Shown here piece after piece: positions 36,089 through 45,449 of a DNA stretch of 59,569 nt. The position numbers and the translations under genes were made by a program. Every line of letters begins with the position of its first letter. Position 1 is the first letter of the stretch. A model generated the notes under the pieces. It saw only the letters and a list, made by a program, of their open reading frames with translations, was not told the origin of the DNA and searched no databases. Source of the stretch: an uncultured Flavobacteriaceae bacterium (GTDB taxonomy: Bacteria; Bacteroidota; Bacteroidia; Flavobacteriales; Flavobacteriaceae); NCBI GenBank assembly GCA_943789455.1, contig CALSUE010000004.1, forward strand, positions 1 through 59,569, given 5' to 3'.

Positions 36089-36703
36089 TTAAAATAATCC
36101 GTTAATCTGGGAATCTATTCTATCTATAATGTATCCTAAATCTTCTTGTTTTTCAACAAAATCAAGATTGTCTACATCAATAATTAATAGTTTGCCTTTT
36201 TGGTAAGTGGTAATCCAAGCTTCATAGCGTTCATTTAATCTACTTAAATAATCAATACTGATTGAATTTTCATATTCTCTTCCTCTTTTATGAATCTGAC
36301 CCACTAATGTAGATATATCTGCCCTTAAATAGATGAGCAAGTCTGGAGGGGTAACAAGTTTTTCCATCAATTCAAAAAGTGAGCTATAGTTGTTGTAATC
36401 TCTGTTTGTCATAAGACCCATTGCGTGAAGATTAGGAGCAAAAATATGAGCATCTTCATAAATAGTTCTGTCTTGTATAATATTTTTACCACTTTTTCTT
36501 AATTCTAAAATTTGACCAAAACGGCTATTTAAAAAATAGACTTGTAAGTTGAAAGACCAACGTTCCATTTCTCCGTAAAAATCGTCTAAATAAGGATTTT
36601 CATCAACAGATTCGTAATGAGGTTTCCAACTGTAATGTCTTGCTAATAATTTGGTTAGAGTAGTTTTTCCGGCGCCAATATTTCCGGCAATTGCTATATG
36701 CAT
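36089..36703 (-). CDS. Deoxynucleoside kinase
   Basis: Salvage kinase of the deoxyadenosine/deoxyguanosine-kinase family, 204 residues. The P-loop AGNIGAGKTTL (Lys13), the ERS-like substrate motif QDRTIYEDAHIFA, and the lid-region RGREYENSISIDYL are typical. It phosphorylates deoxynucleosides in the cytoplasm; the specificity is not readable from sequence. It lies upstream of rpoD on the same strand with about 90 bases between them. It diverges from the GLPGLI genes. Confidence 0.92.
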   Translation of the reverse strand: MHIAIAGNIGAGKTTLTKLLARHYSWKPHYESVDENPYLDDFYGEMERWSFNLQVYFLNSRFGQILELRKSGKNIIQDRTIYEDAHIFAPNLHAMGLMTNRDYNNYSSLFELMEKLVTPPDLLIYLRADISTLVGQIHKRGREYENSISIDYLSRLNERYEAWITTYQKGKLLIIDVDNLDFVEKQEDLGYIIDRIDSQINGLF

Positions 36704-36913
36704 AGGGTTAGTTTCAAAAAATTAAAATGGGTTGTTAAAGATAATTAAAATTTAGAAACTTGACCTAACTAAATCATCAGTTTGTTATCAAATTTTTTTG
36801 ATATTGTAAATTGATAGTTTTGTATTAAAAAAAATTATAAAATCACCTTTTATAAATCTTAACAGACTTTTGACTAATTGGTATTTTTGTTTATTATAAA
36901 TTTGGTTAAAAAA

Positions 36914-37741
36914 ATGAGAATTACATCTTTAATTTTGTCGTTACTAACGACAGCTGCAATTTTTGCTCAAGACTTTTCAGGAAGAGCTACCTACAAAACA
37001 CATAGAAAGTCATCAATTAAGTTAGACAGCACCACCATGGCTTCAACTCCTGGAATTCAAGAACAATTGGAGGCTCAAATGAGAAAAATGTTTCAAAAAA
37101 CATATACATTAGATTTTACGAAATCAAAATCTGTGTACAAAGAAGTACAAGAATTAGATGCTCCAAAAGTACCTTCTTCAAATGGAGTTATGATTATGGT
37201 TCAAGGTTCAAATGGAAGTAATGACGTATTGTTCAAGAATATTTTAGAAAATAGAATGGCCAATAAAAAAGAATTGATGGGAAAAGTTTTTTTGATAAGA
37301 GATAACCTTGTTGCTTATGATTGGGAATTAACAGGAGAAACAAAAAATATTGGGAACTATACATGTTATAAAGCAAAATTTGAAATAGAGGAAGAGGACT
37401 TACAAATAAATATGATTGATGGTGAAGTAAAAGAGGAAAAAGTAACAAAAAAAAGAACCTTAGTTGCTTGGTATACTCCAGAGGTTCCAATTAGTAATGG
37501 ACCGAGAGATTATGGAGGTTTACCAGGATTAATATTAGAGGTTAATGATGGAAATCAAACCATTGTATGTTCTGAAATCGTGTTAAACCCATCAGAGGTC
37601 AAAGAAATAAAAGAGCCAACTAAAGGGAAGGTAGTTACTAGAGAGGAATTTAGTAAGATTTCTTTTGAGAAAACAAAAGACATGATGAATAGATACAGGA
37701 GTAGAGATGGTAAAGGAATTGAAATTAGGATTGGAGGATAA
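36914..37741 (+). CDS. GLPGLI family protein
   Basis: Exported 275-residue protein with a signal peptide (SLLTTAAIFAQ). The family motif is present as DYGGLPGLILEVNDG near residue 205, preceded by TLVAWYTPEVPISNGP. GLPGLI proteins occur in paralogous sets beside TonB-dependent receptors in Bacteroidota and have no proven function. The frame opens at TTG 36878, but ATG 36914 begins the leader. A second copy follows at 37841, then a receptor-like barrel. Confidence 0.93.
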   Translation: MRITSLILSLLTTAAIFAQDFSGRATYKTHRKSSIKLDSTTMASTPGIQEQLEAQMRKMFQKTYTLDFTKSKSVYKEVQELDAPKVPSSNGVMIMVQGSNGSNDVLFKNILENRMANKKELMGKVFLIRDNLVAYDWELTGETKNIGNYTCYKAKFEIEEEDLQINMIDGEVKEEKVTKKRTLVAWYTPEVPISNGPRDYGGLPGLILEVNDGNQTIVCSEIVLNPSEVKEIKEPTKGKVVTREEFSKISFEKTKDMMNRYRSRDGKGIEIRIGG

Positions 37742-37840
37742 CCAAGTTATTTTAGGACTCTATTAAACTTTTAAGTTTTTTTTAAGTCATATAGTTTTTT
37801 AATAAAATTACTTTTACACAAATAATAAAATACAAAAACT

Positions 37841-38671
37841 ATGAAACAACTAACTACCCTAGCATTACTTTTATTTACTCTGGTTGCTTTTTCTCAAAAA
37901 AAGTTTGAAGGTAAAGCTACCTATATGTCTAAAAGAACCATGGACATGTCCCGGTTTGATAAAATGAGTGAGCAGCAGAAAAAACAAATGAAAGCGCGTT
38001 TCAAAAATTTTTTAGAGAAAACATATACGCTTAGTTTTAATAAATCCGAATCCTCATTTAAAGAGAATGTAACGCTTGATGCTCCAGGTACTTCAGGGCC
38101 AAGTTGGGGAAGAAGTAACGGACAAGGCTCTATTTACAAAAATCTTAAGTCTAAAGAAATGATTGAGGATGTAGAGCAATTTAGCAAACGTTTTAGAGTC
38201 CAAGAAGAGATGGAATTACCCAAATGGGAAATGTCTGGTGAAACTAGACAAATAGGACAATATACTTGCTACAAAGCCACAATGATAAAGATAGATAAGG
38301 AAATAGATTGGGGAAGTATTTTTGGCAGAAGAGGTAGAGGTGCTAAAAAGAATGATTCAACCAAAACAAAACAAGCTAAACCTCCTGTAAAAACTCAGTT
38401 AGTTACCGCATGGTATACTCCACAAATTCCTGTAAGTGCAGGACCTGAAAGATATTGGGGTTTACCAGGTTTAATTTTAGAAATTAATGCAGGAAGAACT
38501 ACGATGCTTTGTACCGAAATTGTTATTAATCCTGAAGTTGCTGTTGAAATAAAAAAACCATCTAAAGGAAAAGAAGTTTCTAGAGATGAGTATGATGTAA
38601 TGATGAAAAAGAAATCAGAGGAATTGAGAGAGCAATTTCAGAACAGAAGAGGCGGAGGAAGACGATTCTAA
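37841..38671 (+). CDS. GLPGLI family protein, second copy
   Basis: Exported 276-residue paralogue of the preceding gene, with signal peptide LFTLVAFSQ (about residue 19) and the family motif RYWGLPGLILEINAG. The two copies share the order ATYxxxR, TYTLxFxKS, LPKWEMSGETRQIGQYTCYKA and TAWYTPQIPVSAGP. The final 40 residues are basic and end in RRGGGRRF. It is 17 bases upstream of the receptor-like gene, so the two are almost certainly one operon. The tail may bind nucleic acid or an acidic partner; that is only a guess. Confidence 0.93.
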   Translation: MKQLTTLALLLFTLVAFSQKKFEGKATYMSKRTMDMSRFDKMSEQQKKQMKARFKNFLEKTYTLSFNKSESSFKENVTLDAPGTSGPSWGRSNGQGSIYKNLKSKEMIEDVEQFSKRFRVQEEMELPKWEMSGETRQIGQYTCYKATMIKIDKEIDWGSIFGRRGRGAKKNDSTKTKQAKPPVKTQLVTAWYTPQIPVSAGPERYWGLPGLILEINAGRTTMLCTEIVINPEVAVEIKKPSKGKEVSRDEYDVMMKKKSEELREQFQNRRGGGRRF

Positions 38672-38688
38672 ACTAAGAAAATTAAAAA

Positions 38689-41436
38689 ATGAACATTAAA
38701 AAGATATTTACACTAGTCATCTTCATGACTACACTAATTACCAATGCTCAAATTCAATTAACGGGTGTTGTTAAAGACAGTATTGGACCCTTAGAAATGG
38801 CAAATGTAATTGCTCTAGATACTGTTGCTAAAAAGATTGTATCCTACGGCTTTACAGATGCCAATGGACAATACAAATTAGATCTTCAAAAAAATACGGT
38901 CTACAATATTAAGATTAGCTACATAGGGTTAAAATCTGTTGATGATTTTGTAAAAACAACAGATTCGGATGTAATTAAAAACTACAAAATGTCAAATGAC
39001 AACATGTTAGATGAAATTACAATTGTATCTAAAATGCCTGTTCGAATTGAGGGCGATACCATTATATACAATGCAGATTCATTTAAAAATGGATCTGAGC
39101 GAAAGCTAGAGGATGTTCTTAAAAAACTACCCGGTGTTGAGGTTAATGATGCTGGTGAAATTGAAGTTGAAGGGAAGGTAGTAGAGAAAATAATGGTAGA
39201 TGGGAAAGAATTTTTTAGTGGAGACACTAAATTAGCTACAAAGAATATTCCTTCCAACGCAGTTGACAAAATTCAAGTGTTAAGAAATTATGGAGATGTA
39301 AGTCAATTAAGAGGAGTTCAAGACAATCAAGATAGAGTAGCCATAAATATAAAGCTAAAAGAAGGGAAGAAGAATTTCTGGTTTGGTGACGTTACTGCTG
39401 GACTTGGAAATGCTACAAACGACGATTTATATCTTTTTCAGCCAAAATTATTTTATTATACACCAAAATACACGATTAATATTATAGGTGATCTTAATAA
39501 TCTTGGAGATGTTGTCTTAGATAGAAATGACATCAGAGGTTTTGGTGGTGGTTTTAGAAGTCAAAGCCCGTCAAATGGAACAAACCTAAGTATAGGAAGT
39601 GCTGGTCTAGGGTTTTTAAATGCAAATTCAAGAAATGCCAATCGTATAGAAACCAAATTAAGTGCAATAAATTACAGTTACTCACCAACTGAAAAATTAG
39701 ATTTAAGTGGGTTTTTAATATGGTCTAGTAATAGTAATGGTCAAAAAAATAATACCACACAAAGTTTTAATGATGACCCCTCTAGAAATGATTTTGTTCA
39801 AAGCCTAACAGATCAATTTAGTAACACTGGCTTGTTTAATTTTAGAAGTATTTACAAGAAAAACTTTAATAGCCAAGTAAATTATGATGTAACAGGAAGG
39901 TTTTCTAACGAACGCAGAACAGATGATGTAAACTCACAAGTGTTGAGTGATATTTCAGAATTAGAAAAATCTACACCCTATAAAATTGATCAGAGTCTAA
40001 GTTATTTTTATACCATCAACGAAAAAAATATTCTTGCTTTAGAAATGAAGCATCTTTTACAAGATGAAGACCCATTTTATGTAGCCTTATTAGAAAATGA
40101 TCCTTTAAACAATAATACTCCAGAAGCAGATGGTTTTGATAGTACAGCAAACGTATTAGGTTTAGATACAGGCCTAGATTTATATGAGTTAAATCAAAAT
40201 AGACGGGTAAAATCTAATCAATTAGATGCAAAATTAGACTACTATTATATTTTAAATGAAAAAAGTAATTTAAATATTGTTGGGGGTACCATATTAAGCA
40301 AACAAAATTTTGATTCTAGATTTTTTCAAGTGTTGGATAACCAAGGAACAACCTTAGATCCAATTCCTACTTTTGGAACAGATTTACAGACCGCTAACGA
40401 CATAGAGTATAAATTTACAGACTTATATCTTGGATTAAGATATAGAGTAAAGTCAGGTATTTTTACTTTTAGTCCAGGGTTTACAGCTCATGCATACAAT
40501 ACAAACAATTCTCAATACGGTACAGATTTCTTTAAAGACACGTTTCAAAAACTCTTACCTGAATTTAAAATGATCATGCAGTTTAAACGTAGTGAAAGTT
40601 TGACGTTTGATTATAGACAACAGGTTAATTTTACAGACGTAAATCAATTAGCTAAAGGGTTAGTAGCAAATGGGTATAATGCTTTTTTTGCAGGAAATTC
40701 AGAGGTTATGAATGCTAGTTTACATAATGTAAGTTTATTTTATAGAAGTTATAATCTATACAATGCAAGTAATGTTTTTGCTAGAGTAGCTTATACAAAA
40801 ACAATTGATCAAATAAGTACAGATTTTAATTTTGTACCTAGGTCTGTTGTATCGTTCAGAACAAATTTAAATTCTCCTTTCGATAATGAAACCCTTTCAG
40901 CTTTTGGTCGTGTAGGAAAAACATTTAAAAAAATAAGAACTTCCATAGGCGGTAACTTTACGTATTCTAAAAGCTTTCAATTTTTACAAGGAAATGTAAA
41001 TGAAAATTTATTGTACAACCATTCTTACAATACCAGTATAGGAACTAATTTCACTAAAGCACCCAATGTTAGTTTGAGGTATCGATTATCTTTTACAGAC
41101 CAAATTAGTGGTAATAGAGATGACTTTAACACAGTTACTCACGTTCCATCCTTAAATTTTGATGCTTACATCTGGGATTCATTAACCTTTAAAAGTGATT
41201 TCTCTTTTAATGAAGTAAAGCAAGATGGTAATGTAACTAATTCATTTAAAATTTGGGACATGACGTTTGCTTATAGAAAAAATAAAGATGCGAAATGGGA
41301 GTATGAACTCATAGGAAGTAACTTACTAGGAACAGATTCTAGAACGAGTGTGAGTGCAGGCAATATTTCACGATCTATTAATGAAACATTTATTCTACCA
41401 AGATTTGTTAGTCTTAGATTACGATACCAACTGTAA
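38689..41436 (+). CDS. TonB-dependent-receptor-like outer-membrane protein
   Basis: A 915-residue outer-membrane protein: signal peptide (about 1-20), a carboxypeptidase-regulatory-like domain (QLTGVVKDSIGPLEMANVIA, about 22-105), a plug-like domain with LKKLPGVEVNDAGEIEVEGK and ILRNYGDVSQLRG-type loop (about 125-230), and a long beta barrel ending in LRLRYQL. No TonB box is evident, so it may be an energy-independent relative. The upstream GLPGLI pair and this barrel probably make an uptake or surface-handling unit; the ligand is unknown. Confidence 0.9.
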   Translation: MNIKKIFTLVIFMTTLITNAQIQLTGVVKDSIGPLEMANVIALDTVAKKIVSYGFTDANGQYKLDLQKNTVYNIKISYIGLKSVDDFVKTTDSDVIKNYKMSNDNMLDEITIVSKMPVRIEGDTIIYNADSFKNGSERKLEDVLKKLPGVEVNDAGEIEVEGKVVEKIMVDGKEFFSGDTKLATKNIPSNAVDKIQVLRNYGDVSQLRGVQDNQDRVAINIKLKEGKKNFWFGDVTAGLGNATNDDLYLFQPKLFYYTPKYTINIIGDLNNLGDVVLDRNDIRGFGGGFRSQSPSNGTNLSIGSAGLGFLNANSRNANRIETKLSAINYSYSPTEKLDLSGFLIWSSNSNGQKNNTTQSFNDDPSRNDFVQSLTDQFSNTGLFNFRSIYKKNFNSQVNYDVTGRFSNERRTDDVNSQVLSDISELEKSTPYKIDQSLSYFYTINEKNILALEMKHLLQDEDPFYVALLENDPLNNNTPEADGFDSTANVLGLDTGLDLYELNQNRRVKSNQLDAKLDYYYILNEKSNLNIVGGTILSKQNFDSRFFQVLDNQGTTLDPIPTFGTDLQTANDIEYKFTDLYLGLRYRVKSGIFTFSPGFTAHAYNTNNSQYGTDFFKDTFQKLLPEFKMIMQFKRSESLTFDYRQQVNFTDVNQLAKGLVANGYNAFFAGNSEVMNASLHNVSLFYRSYNLYNASNVFARVAYTKTIDQISTDFNFVPRSVVSFRTNLNSPFDNETLSAFGRVGKTFKKIRTSIGGNFTYSKSFQFLQGNVNENLLYNHSYNTSIGTNFTKAPNVSLRYRLSFTDQISGNRDDFNTVTHVPSLNFDAYIWDSLTFKSDFSFNEVKQDGNVTNSFKIWDMTFAYRKNKDAKWEYELIGSNLLGTDSRTSVSAGNISRSINETFILPRFVSLRLRYQL

Positions 41437-41453
41437 ATAATTTAAACTATTTT

Positions 41454-41486
41454 TAAAAAGCCTTTCTATTTCGAGAGGCTTTTTTA
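41454..41486 (+). terminator. Terminator after the GLPGLI-receptor operon
   Basis: Stem AAAAAGCCTTTC with GAGAGGCTTTTTT, TATTTC loop, followed by T runs. It lies directly upstream of the start of the membrane protein gene. Confidence 0.82.
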
Positions 41487-41508
41487 TTTTGATTTGTATT
41501 TTAGCGGT

Positions 41509-42261
41509 ATGTCAGTAGCTAGCTCAAAAACATTTTTTCCAGCTTTTTTAAAAACCCTTGGGTTACTCTGGGGCTTTATTTTAACAGGCCTTTTTTTAGA
41601 TAGCAATCTCATGCAACAATGGATAGCTGAGCCTCAGTGGATTGCAAATACTGTGATGTTTATCGGTTTCTTTCTGTGTTTTAAGAATGTGACTCCTAGA
41701 ATTAAAGAACAAATGATTACAGCAGTTATTATTGCCGTTATTGGTGAGTACTTGTTTTCAATTGCATTAGGGATGTATACCTATCGTTTAGAAAATGTAC
41801 CACATTATGTTCCTCCCGGTCATGCTTTAGTATATGTTGGGGTTTTGTATTTTACAAAAACAGCTTTTACAAAGCTTCACAGACGTTTATTAGAGAAAAT
41901 TTTCACAATTATTGTGATTGTCTATGCCGCTGTATTTTTGATTTTTGAAAATGATATTTTTGGTTTTTTGATGACTGTTCTCACGCTATTAGTCTTAAGG
42001 AATAGACCTAGAGAGCGTTTATTTTATTTGAGTATGTATCTCACAGTTGCTTATTTAGAAATTATTGGAACCAATTTTTTCTGTTGGGAATGGCCAAGTA
42101 CCGCTTTTGATGTTTTTTCTTTTTTACCAAGTGCTAATCCACCAAGTGGAATTAGCTTCTTTTACTTTGGATTAGATTTGGGATGCCTTTGGTTGTATAA
42201 AAAACGTCATACAGCTGCCTGGAAACGCATGAAAAATCAGCGATTATTGAGGTTGAAATAG
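41509..42261 (+). CDS. Multi-pass membrane protein of unknown function
   Basis: A 250-residue inner-membrane protein with about seven hydrophobic helices and short loops. Recognisable stretches are YTYRLENVPHYVPPGHALVY, containing PPGHA, and the C-terminal FYFGLDLGCLWLYKK. A polar P-P-G-H-A stretch between helices could be a functional site. The frame is open from TTG 41494, but ATG 41509 is preferred. I do not know the family. The gene is convergent with metK, six bases apart. Confidence 0.72.
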   Translation: MSVASSKTFFPAFLKTLGLLWGFILTGLFLDSNLMQQWIAEPQWIANTVMFIGFFLCFKNVTPRIKEQMITAVIIAVIGEYLFSIALGMYTYRLENVPHYVPPGHALVYVGVLYFTKTAFTKLHRRLLEKIFTIIVIVYAAVFLIFENDIFGFLMTVLTLLVLRNRPRERLFYLSMYLTVAYLEIIGTNFFCWEWPSTAFDVFSFLPSANPPSGISFFYFGLDLGCLWLYKKRHTAAWKRMKNQRLLRLK

Positions 42262-42267
42262 AAAAAT

Positions 42268-43524
42268 CTAAAGATTAAATGCTTCCTTAACCTTATTTAC
42301 ATAATCTAATTTTTCCCAAGTAAATGTTTCTACTTCTTGAGAAATAGTTTCACCCATTGGATTTGAAAACGTCACTGTTTTAATTTCTGAAGTTCTCCCC
42401 ATATGTCCATAGGCTGCAGTTTCTGAATAGATAGGCGTTCTTAGTTTAAGACGTTGTTCTACAAAGTATGGTCGCATATCAAAGATAGTTTCTACTATTT
42501 TACTTATTTCACCGTCGGTCAAATCTATATTAGCTGTCCCATAAGTTTCAACATTAATACTCGTAGGTTCAGCCACACCAATGGCATAGGAAACTTGAAC
42601 TAACACTTCTTTACACAAACCAGCAGCTACTAGGTTCTTGGCAATGTGTCTAGTAGCGTAAGCACCAGATCGATCAACTTTTGAAGGGTCTTTTCCTGAG
42701 AATGCGCCACCACCATGTGCGCCTTTTCCTCCGTAGGTATCTACGATAATCTTCCTTCCTGTTAACCCCGTATCTCCGTGAGGTCCTCCAATTACAAATG
42801 TACCTGTAGGATTAATATGATACGTGATATCATTTGTAAATAATTGTTGTAAATGAGTTGGTAACTTAGCAACAACTCTAGGGATCAAAACAGTTTTGAT
42901 ATCAGCTTTAATTTTGGCGAGCATCACTTCATCACTTTCATTAAAATCGTCATGTTGCGTTGAAAGCACTATGGCATCAATTCTTTGAGGTTTATTATCA
43001 TCAGAATATTCAATAGTCACTTGAGACTTTGCGTCTGGACGTAGATATGTAATCTCGTTATTTTCTCTTCTTAATTCAGCCAATTCAATTAGTAATCGAT
43101 GCGATAATTCTAACGCTAATGGCATGAAGTTTTCAGTTTCATCGGTAGCATACCCAAACATCATCCCTTGATCTCCAGCACCTTGTTCTTCTTTTGAAGC
43201 TCTATCTACTCCTCGATTGATGTCCGGTGACTGTTCATGAATAGCTGAAAGCACCCCGCAAGAACTTCCATCAAACATATATTCACTTTTAGTATAGCCA
43301 ATTTTATTGATAACATCTCTAGCAATCTTCTGAACATCTAAATAGGTTTTAGATTTCACCTCACCAGCCAAGATCACCTGTCCTGTAGTAACCATAGTTT
43401 CGCAAGCCACTTTAGATTCAGGGTCAAAGGCTAAAAAATTATCAATTAAAGCATCAGAAATTTGATCTGCTACTTTATCAGGATGTCCTTCTGATACAGA
43501 TTCAGAAGTAAATAAATAAGACAT
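42268..43524 (-). CDS. metK: S-adenosylmethionine synthetase
   Basis: Makes SAM from methionine and ATP. The 418 residues carry the family signatures: [28 protein letters not shown], the P-loop-like [17 protein letters not shown], and [15 protein letters not shown]. It lies divergent from the methionine biosynthesis cluster. Its leader carries an RNA element with the features of a SAM-II riboswitch, so product feedback is expected. A stem close to the start codon (43527-43550) may be part of the control. Confidence 0.98.
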   Translation of the reverse strand: MSYLFTSESVSEGHPDKVADQISDALIDNFLAFDPESKVACETMVTTGQVILAGEVKSKTYLDVQKIARDVINKIGYTKSEYMFDGSSCGVLSAIHEQSPDINRGVDRASKEEQGAGDQGMMFGYATDETENFMPLALELSHRLLIELAELRRENNEITYLRPDAKSQVTIEYSDDNKPQRIDAIVLSTQHDDFNESDEVMLAKIKADIKTVLIPRVVAKLPTHLQQLFTNDITYHINPTGTFVIGGPHGDTGLTGRKIIVDTYGGKGAHGGGAFSGKDPSKVDRSGAYATRHIAKNLVAAGLCKEVLVQVSYAIGVAEPTSINVETYGTANIDLTDGEISKIVETIFDMRPYFVEQRLKLRTPIYSETAAYGHMGRTSEIKTVTFSNPMGETISQEVETFTWEKLDYVNKVKEAFNL

Positions 43525-43526
43525 AG

Positions 43527-43550
43527 TTTCTCTTTTAAATTATAGAGAAA
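43527..43550 (-). promoter_or_regulatory. Hairpin just upstream of the metK start codon
   Basis: TTTCTCT pairs with AGAGAAA around a short A/T loop, ending two bases before the ATG of metK. It is a candidate translation-control element for the SAM-II leader. It could also be chance complementarity in AT-rich DNA. Confidence 0.35.
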
Positions 43551-43587
43551 TTTGGTCTGATTGGTCGTTGAAAGTAGTAGTGAATTA

Positions 43588-43657
43588 CTGCTTTAGCATT
43601 TTTTGTTTCCTGAAACATTCAGTACAAAGAGGTTGCAATCAGTCAAATTTTTCCTCT
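43588..43657 (-). ncRNA. SAM-II-like riboswitch in the metK leader
   Basis: Read on the minus strand: P1 AGAGG/CCTCT encloses an L1 loop with the conserved TTTGACTGATTGCAA; about 30 bases later comes AATGCTAAAGCAG. GCA of TTGCAA can pair with TGC, and CTG with CAG, forming the pseudoknot of the class; TTGCAA and GCTAAA are hallmark SAM-II blocks. Between P1 and the 3' block is an extra hairpin (CTGAA/TTCAG), an enlarged form of the usual short loop. The promoter -7 box lies 11 bases upstream. Class assigned from memory of the consensus. Confidence 0.7.
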
Positions 43658-43667
43658 AATTAAGCAG

Positions 43668-43675
43668 CAAATTTA
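43668..43675 (-). promoter_or_regulatory. Promoter -7 box for metK
   Basis: On the minus strand this reads TAAATTTG (TAnnTTTG). Transcription would begin near 43661, only a few bases before the SAM-II element. The -33 TTG is weak (GTG at a fitting distance). Confidence 0.5.
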
Positions 43676-43818
43676 CACTTTATATGTATAACGTGCACTT
43701 AATTATAAACTTATTTCATAGATAAATCATTTAAACGGGAAGTACTTTTACAAATAATTGAATTTTATAGTGGAATAATTATCAAATACATAAAAATAAA
43801 AAATAATCGATGTAATAG

Positions 43819-43850
43819 TTGGATATTAAACTTTTCTGACTGAATATTTG
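43819..43850 (+). promoter_or_regulatory. Promoter for the methionine biosynthesis cluster
   Basis: TTG at 43819-43821, 21-base spacer, then AATATTTG (one mismatch to TAnnTTTG) at 43843-43850. Transcription would begin about 25 bases before the SAM-I riboswitch. Confidence 0.4.
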
Positions 43851-43880
43851 CTTATCAAAAGTTCAAATACTTATTGAATA

Positions 43881-44029
43881 TTGTTATCAAGAAAGGTTGA
43901 GGGATTAGACCCAGTGACGCCTTAGCAACCCTTTGTTTTTTAGTAAACAAAATAAATAATAAAGAAGGTGCTAAATTCTACTTCATACCACTTGCTATTT
44001 TAGTAAAGAGTATTTAAGATAGATAACTC
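43881..44029 (+). ncRNA. SAM-I (S-box) riboswitch
   Basis: The RNA opens with TTGTTATCAAGAAAGG, closed at the 3' end by GATAAC (P1 pair, 43883-43888 with 44022-44027). The conserved core follows: GTTGAGGGATTAGACCC, then GTGACGCCTTAGCAACC, and GAAGGTGCTAAATTC, all hallmarks of the S-box. It lies upstream of metY with a terminator hairpin at 44087, so high SAM should cause early transcription stop of the six-gene methionine cluster. Confidence 0.95.
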
Positions 44030-44086
44030 AAGCAAAATTACATACAGTAATTTTCTATGATTTCTTTTTAACATTTTTCTTATAAG

Positions 44087-44112
44087 CAACTCTTTTAGAG
44101 TTGGTTTTTTTG
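44087..44112 (+). terminator. Terminator (expression platform) of the SAM-I riboswitch
   Basis: CAACTC-TTTTA-GAGTTG stem followed by GTTTTTTTG. It lies about 58 bases after the aptamer and 41 bases before the metY ATG, the right place for SAM-induced attenuation. The matching antiterminator pairing was not worked out. Confidence 0.8.
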
Positions 44113-44152
44113 TCTTTTAAATATAAATTATTTAATCATTCAAACTAGAAAA

Positions 44153-45445
44153 ATGAGTACACAAAAATTTTCAACAAATGCATTACATGCAGGGCATGAC
44201 GTAACACAAACAGCAGGAACTAGAGCCGTTCCTATTTATCAAACAACATCGTATGTTTTTAACAATTCAGACCATGCTGCCAATCTTTTTTCATTAAAAG
44301 AACTAGGGTTTATTTATACCCGTTTAAACAACCCTACCAACCAAATCTTACAAGAACGTTTGGCTACCTTAGAAGGGGGTACAGGAGCTGTTGTATTTGC
44401 TTCTGGATCTGCCGCAATTGCCACCGGATTACTAACCTTACTAAAATCTGGAGACCATATTGTAGCTTCAAGTAGTTTATATGGTGGGACCTTCAATTTA
44501 TTAAATGTAACCCTACCAAGATTAGGCATTACAACAACCTTTGTAGATGCTTCCGATCCTGATAGTTTTGCTGAAGCAGTTCAAGAAAACACAAGAGCTT
44601 TCTTTGTAGAATCTCTTGGAAATCCAAAATTAGATGTTCTAGACTTAGAAGCTATTTCTGAACATGCAAAAGTTGCTAGAGTTCCTTTTATAGTAGACAA
44701 TACAGTGGCAACACCAGCATTGTTAAATCCAATTAAACATGGAGCAAACATTGTAATTCATTCGCTTACAAAATATATTGGAGGACATGGCACATCTCTT
44801 GGAGGAGCTATTATAGATGCAGGTACTTTTGATTGGTCTAGCGGTAAGTTTCCAGAATTTACTGAGCCATCTGCAGGATATCACGGATTGGTCTATCATG
44901 ATGTTTTGGGTGCGGCGTCATTTACTTTCAAGCTTATTTTGGAAGGCTTACGTGATTTTGGTGGAGCGTTGAGCCCTAACAATGCTTTTCAAATAATTCA
45001 AGGATTAGAAACCTTAGAACTTAGAATTCAACAACACTCTAAAAATGCATTAGCATTAGCCACTTGGTTAGAAGCTCAAGAAGAAGTTTTATGGGTAAAT
45101 TATCCAGGATTAGCCTCGAGTAGATATAAAGAGTTAGCAGATAAATATTTACCTTCTGGACAAAGCGGACTCGTTACCTTTGGAGCAAAAGGAGGGTATG
45201 AAGCGGCTAAAACCATTGTAGATAATGCAAAGGTATTTTCTCTTTTAGCTAATATTGGAGATACAAAATCTTTGATCATACACCCAGCCAGTACTACGCA
45301 TCAACAATTAACTGAGGAGCAACAGCTAGCAGCTGGGGTTTCAAGCGATCTTATAAGACTCTCTGTAGGGTTAGAAGATATTGAAGATTTAAAAATAGAT
45401 TTAAAAGAGGCATTCTCTAAAATTCCTAAAGAAGTTTTAGTTTAA
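44153..45445 (+). CDS. metY: O-acetylhomoserine aminocarboxypropyltransferase
   Basis: PLP enzyme that forms homocysteine directly from O-acetylhomoserine and sulfide. It is 430 residues, the length of the MetY subgroup, which is longer than cystathionine synthases. The PLP lysine is K207 in HSLTKYIGGHGT; other landmarks are TTSYVFNNSDHAANLF and SLGNPKLDVLDLE. It is the first gene after the SAM-I riboswitch, and the next gene begins five bases later. Confidence 0.95.
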   Translation: MSTQKFSTNALHAGHDVTQTAGTRAVPIYQTTSYVFNNSDHAANLFSLKELGFIYTRLNNPTNQILQERLATLEGGTGAVVFASGSAAIATGLLTLLKSGDHIVASSSLYGGTFNLLNVTLPRLGITTTFVDASDPDSFAEAVQENTRAFFVESLGNPKLDVLDLEAISEHAKVARVPFIVDNTVATPALLNPIKHGANIVIHSLTKYIGGHGTSLGGAIIDAGTFDWSSGKFPEFTEPSAGYHGLVYHDVLGAASFTFKLILEGLRDFGGALSPNNAFQIIQGLETLELRIQQHSKNALALATWLEAQEEVLWVNYPGLASSRYKELADKYLPSGQSGLVTFGAKGGYEAAKTIVDNAKVFSLLANIGDTKSLIIHPASTTHQQLTEEQQLAAGVSSDLIRLSVGLEDIEDLKIDLKEAFSKIPKEVLV

Positions 45446-45449
45446 AAAT

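Noticed and set aside
36815..36889. TAGTTTTG and TATTTTTG boxes upstream of the first GLPGLI gene
   Set aside because: Both fit the -7 form, but neither has a -33 TTG at 19-21 bases; which one is used cannot be decided, so no promoter feature is listed.
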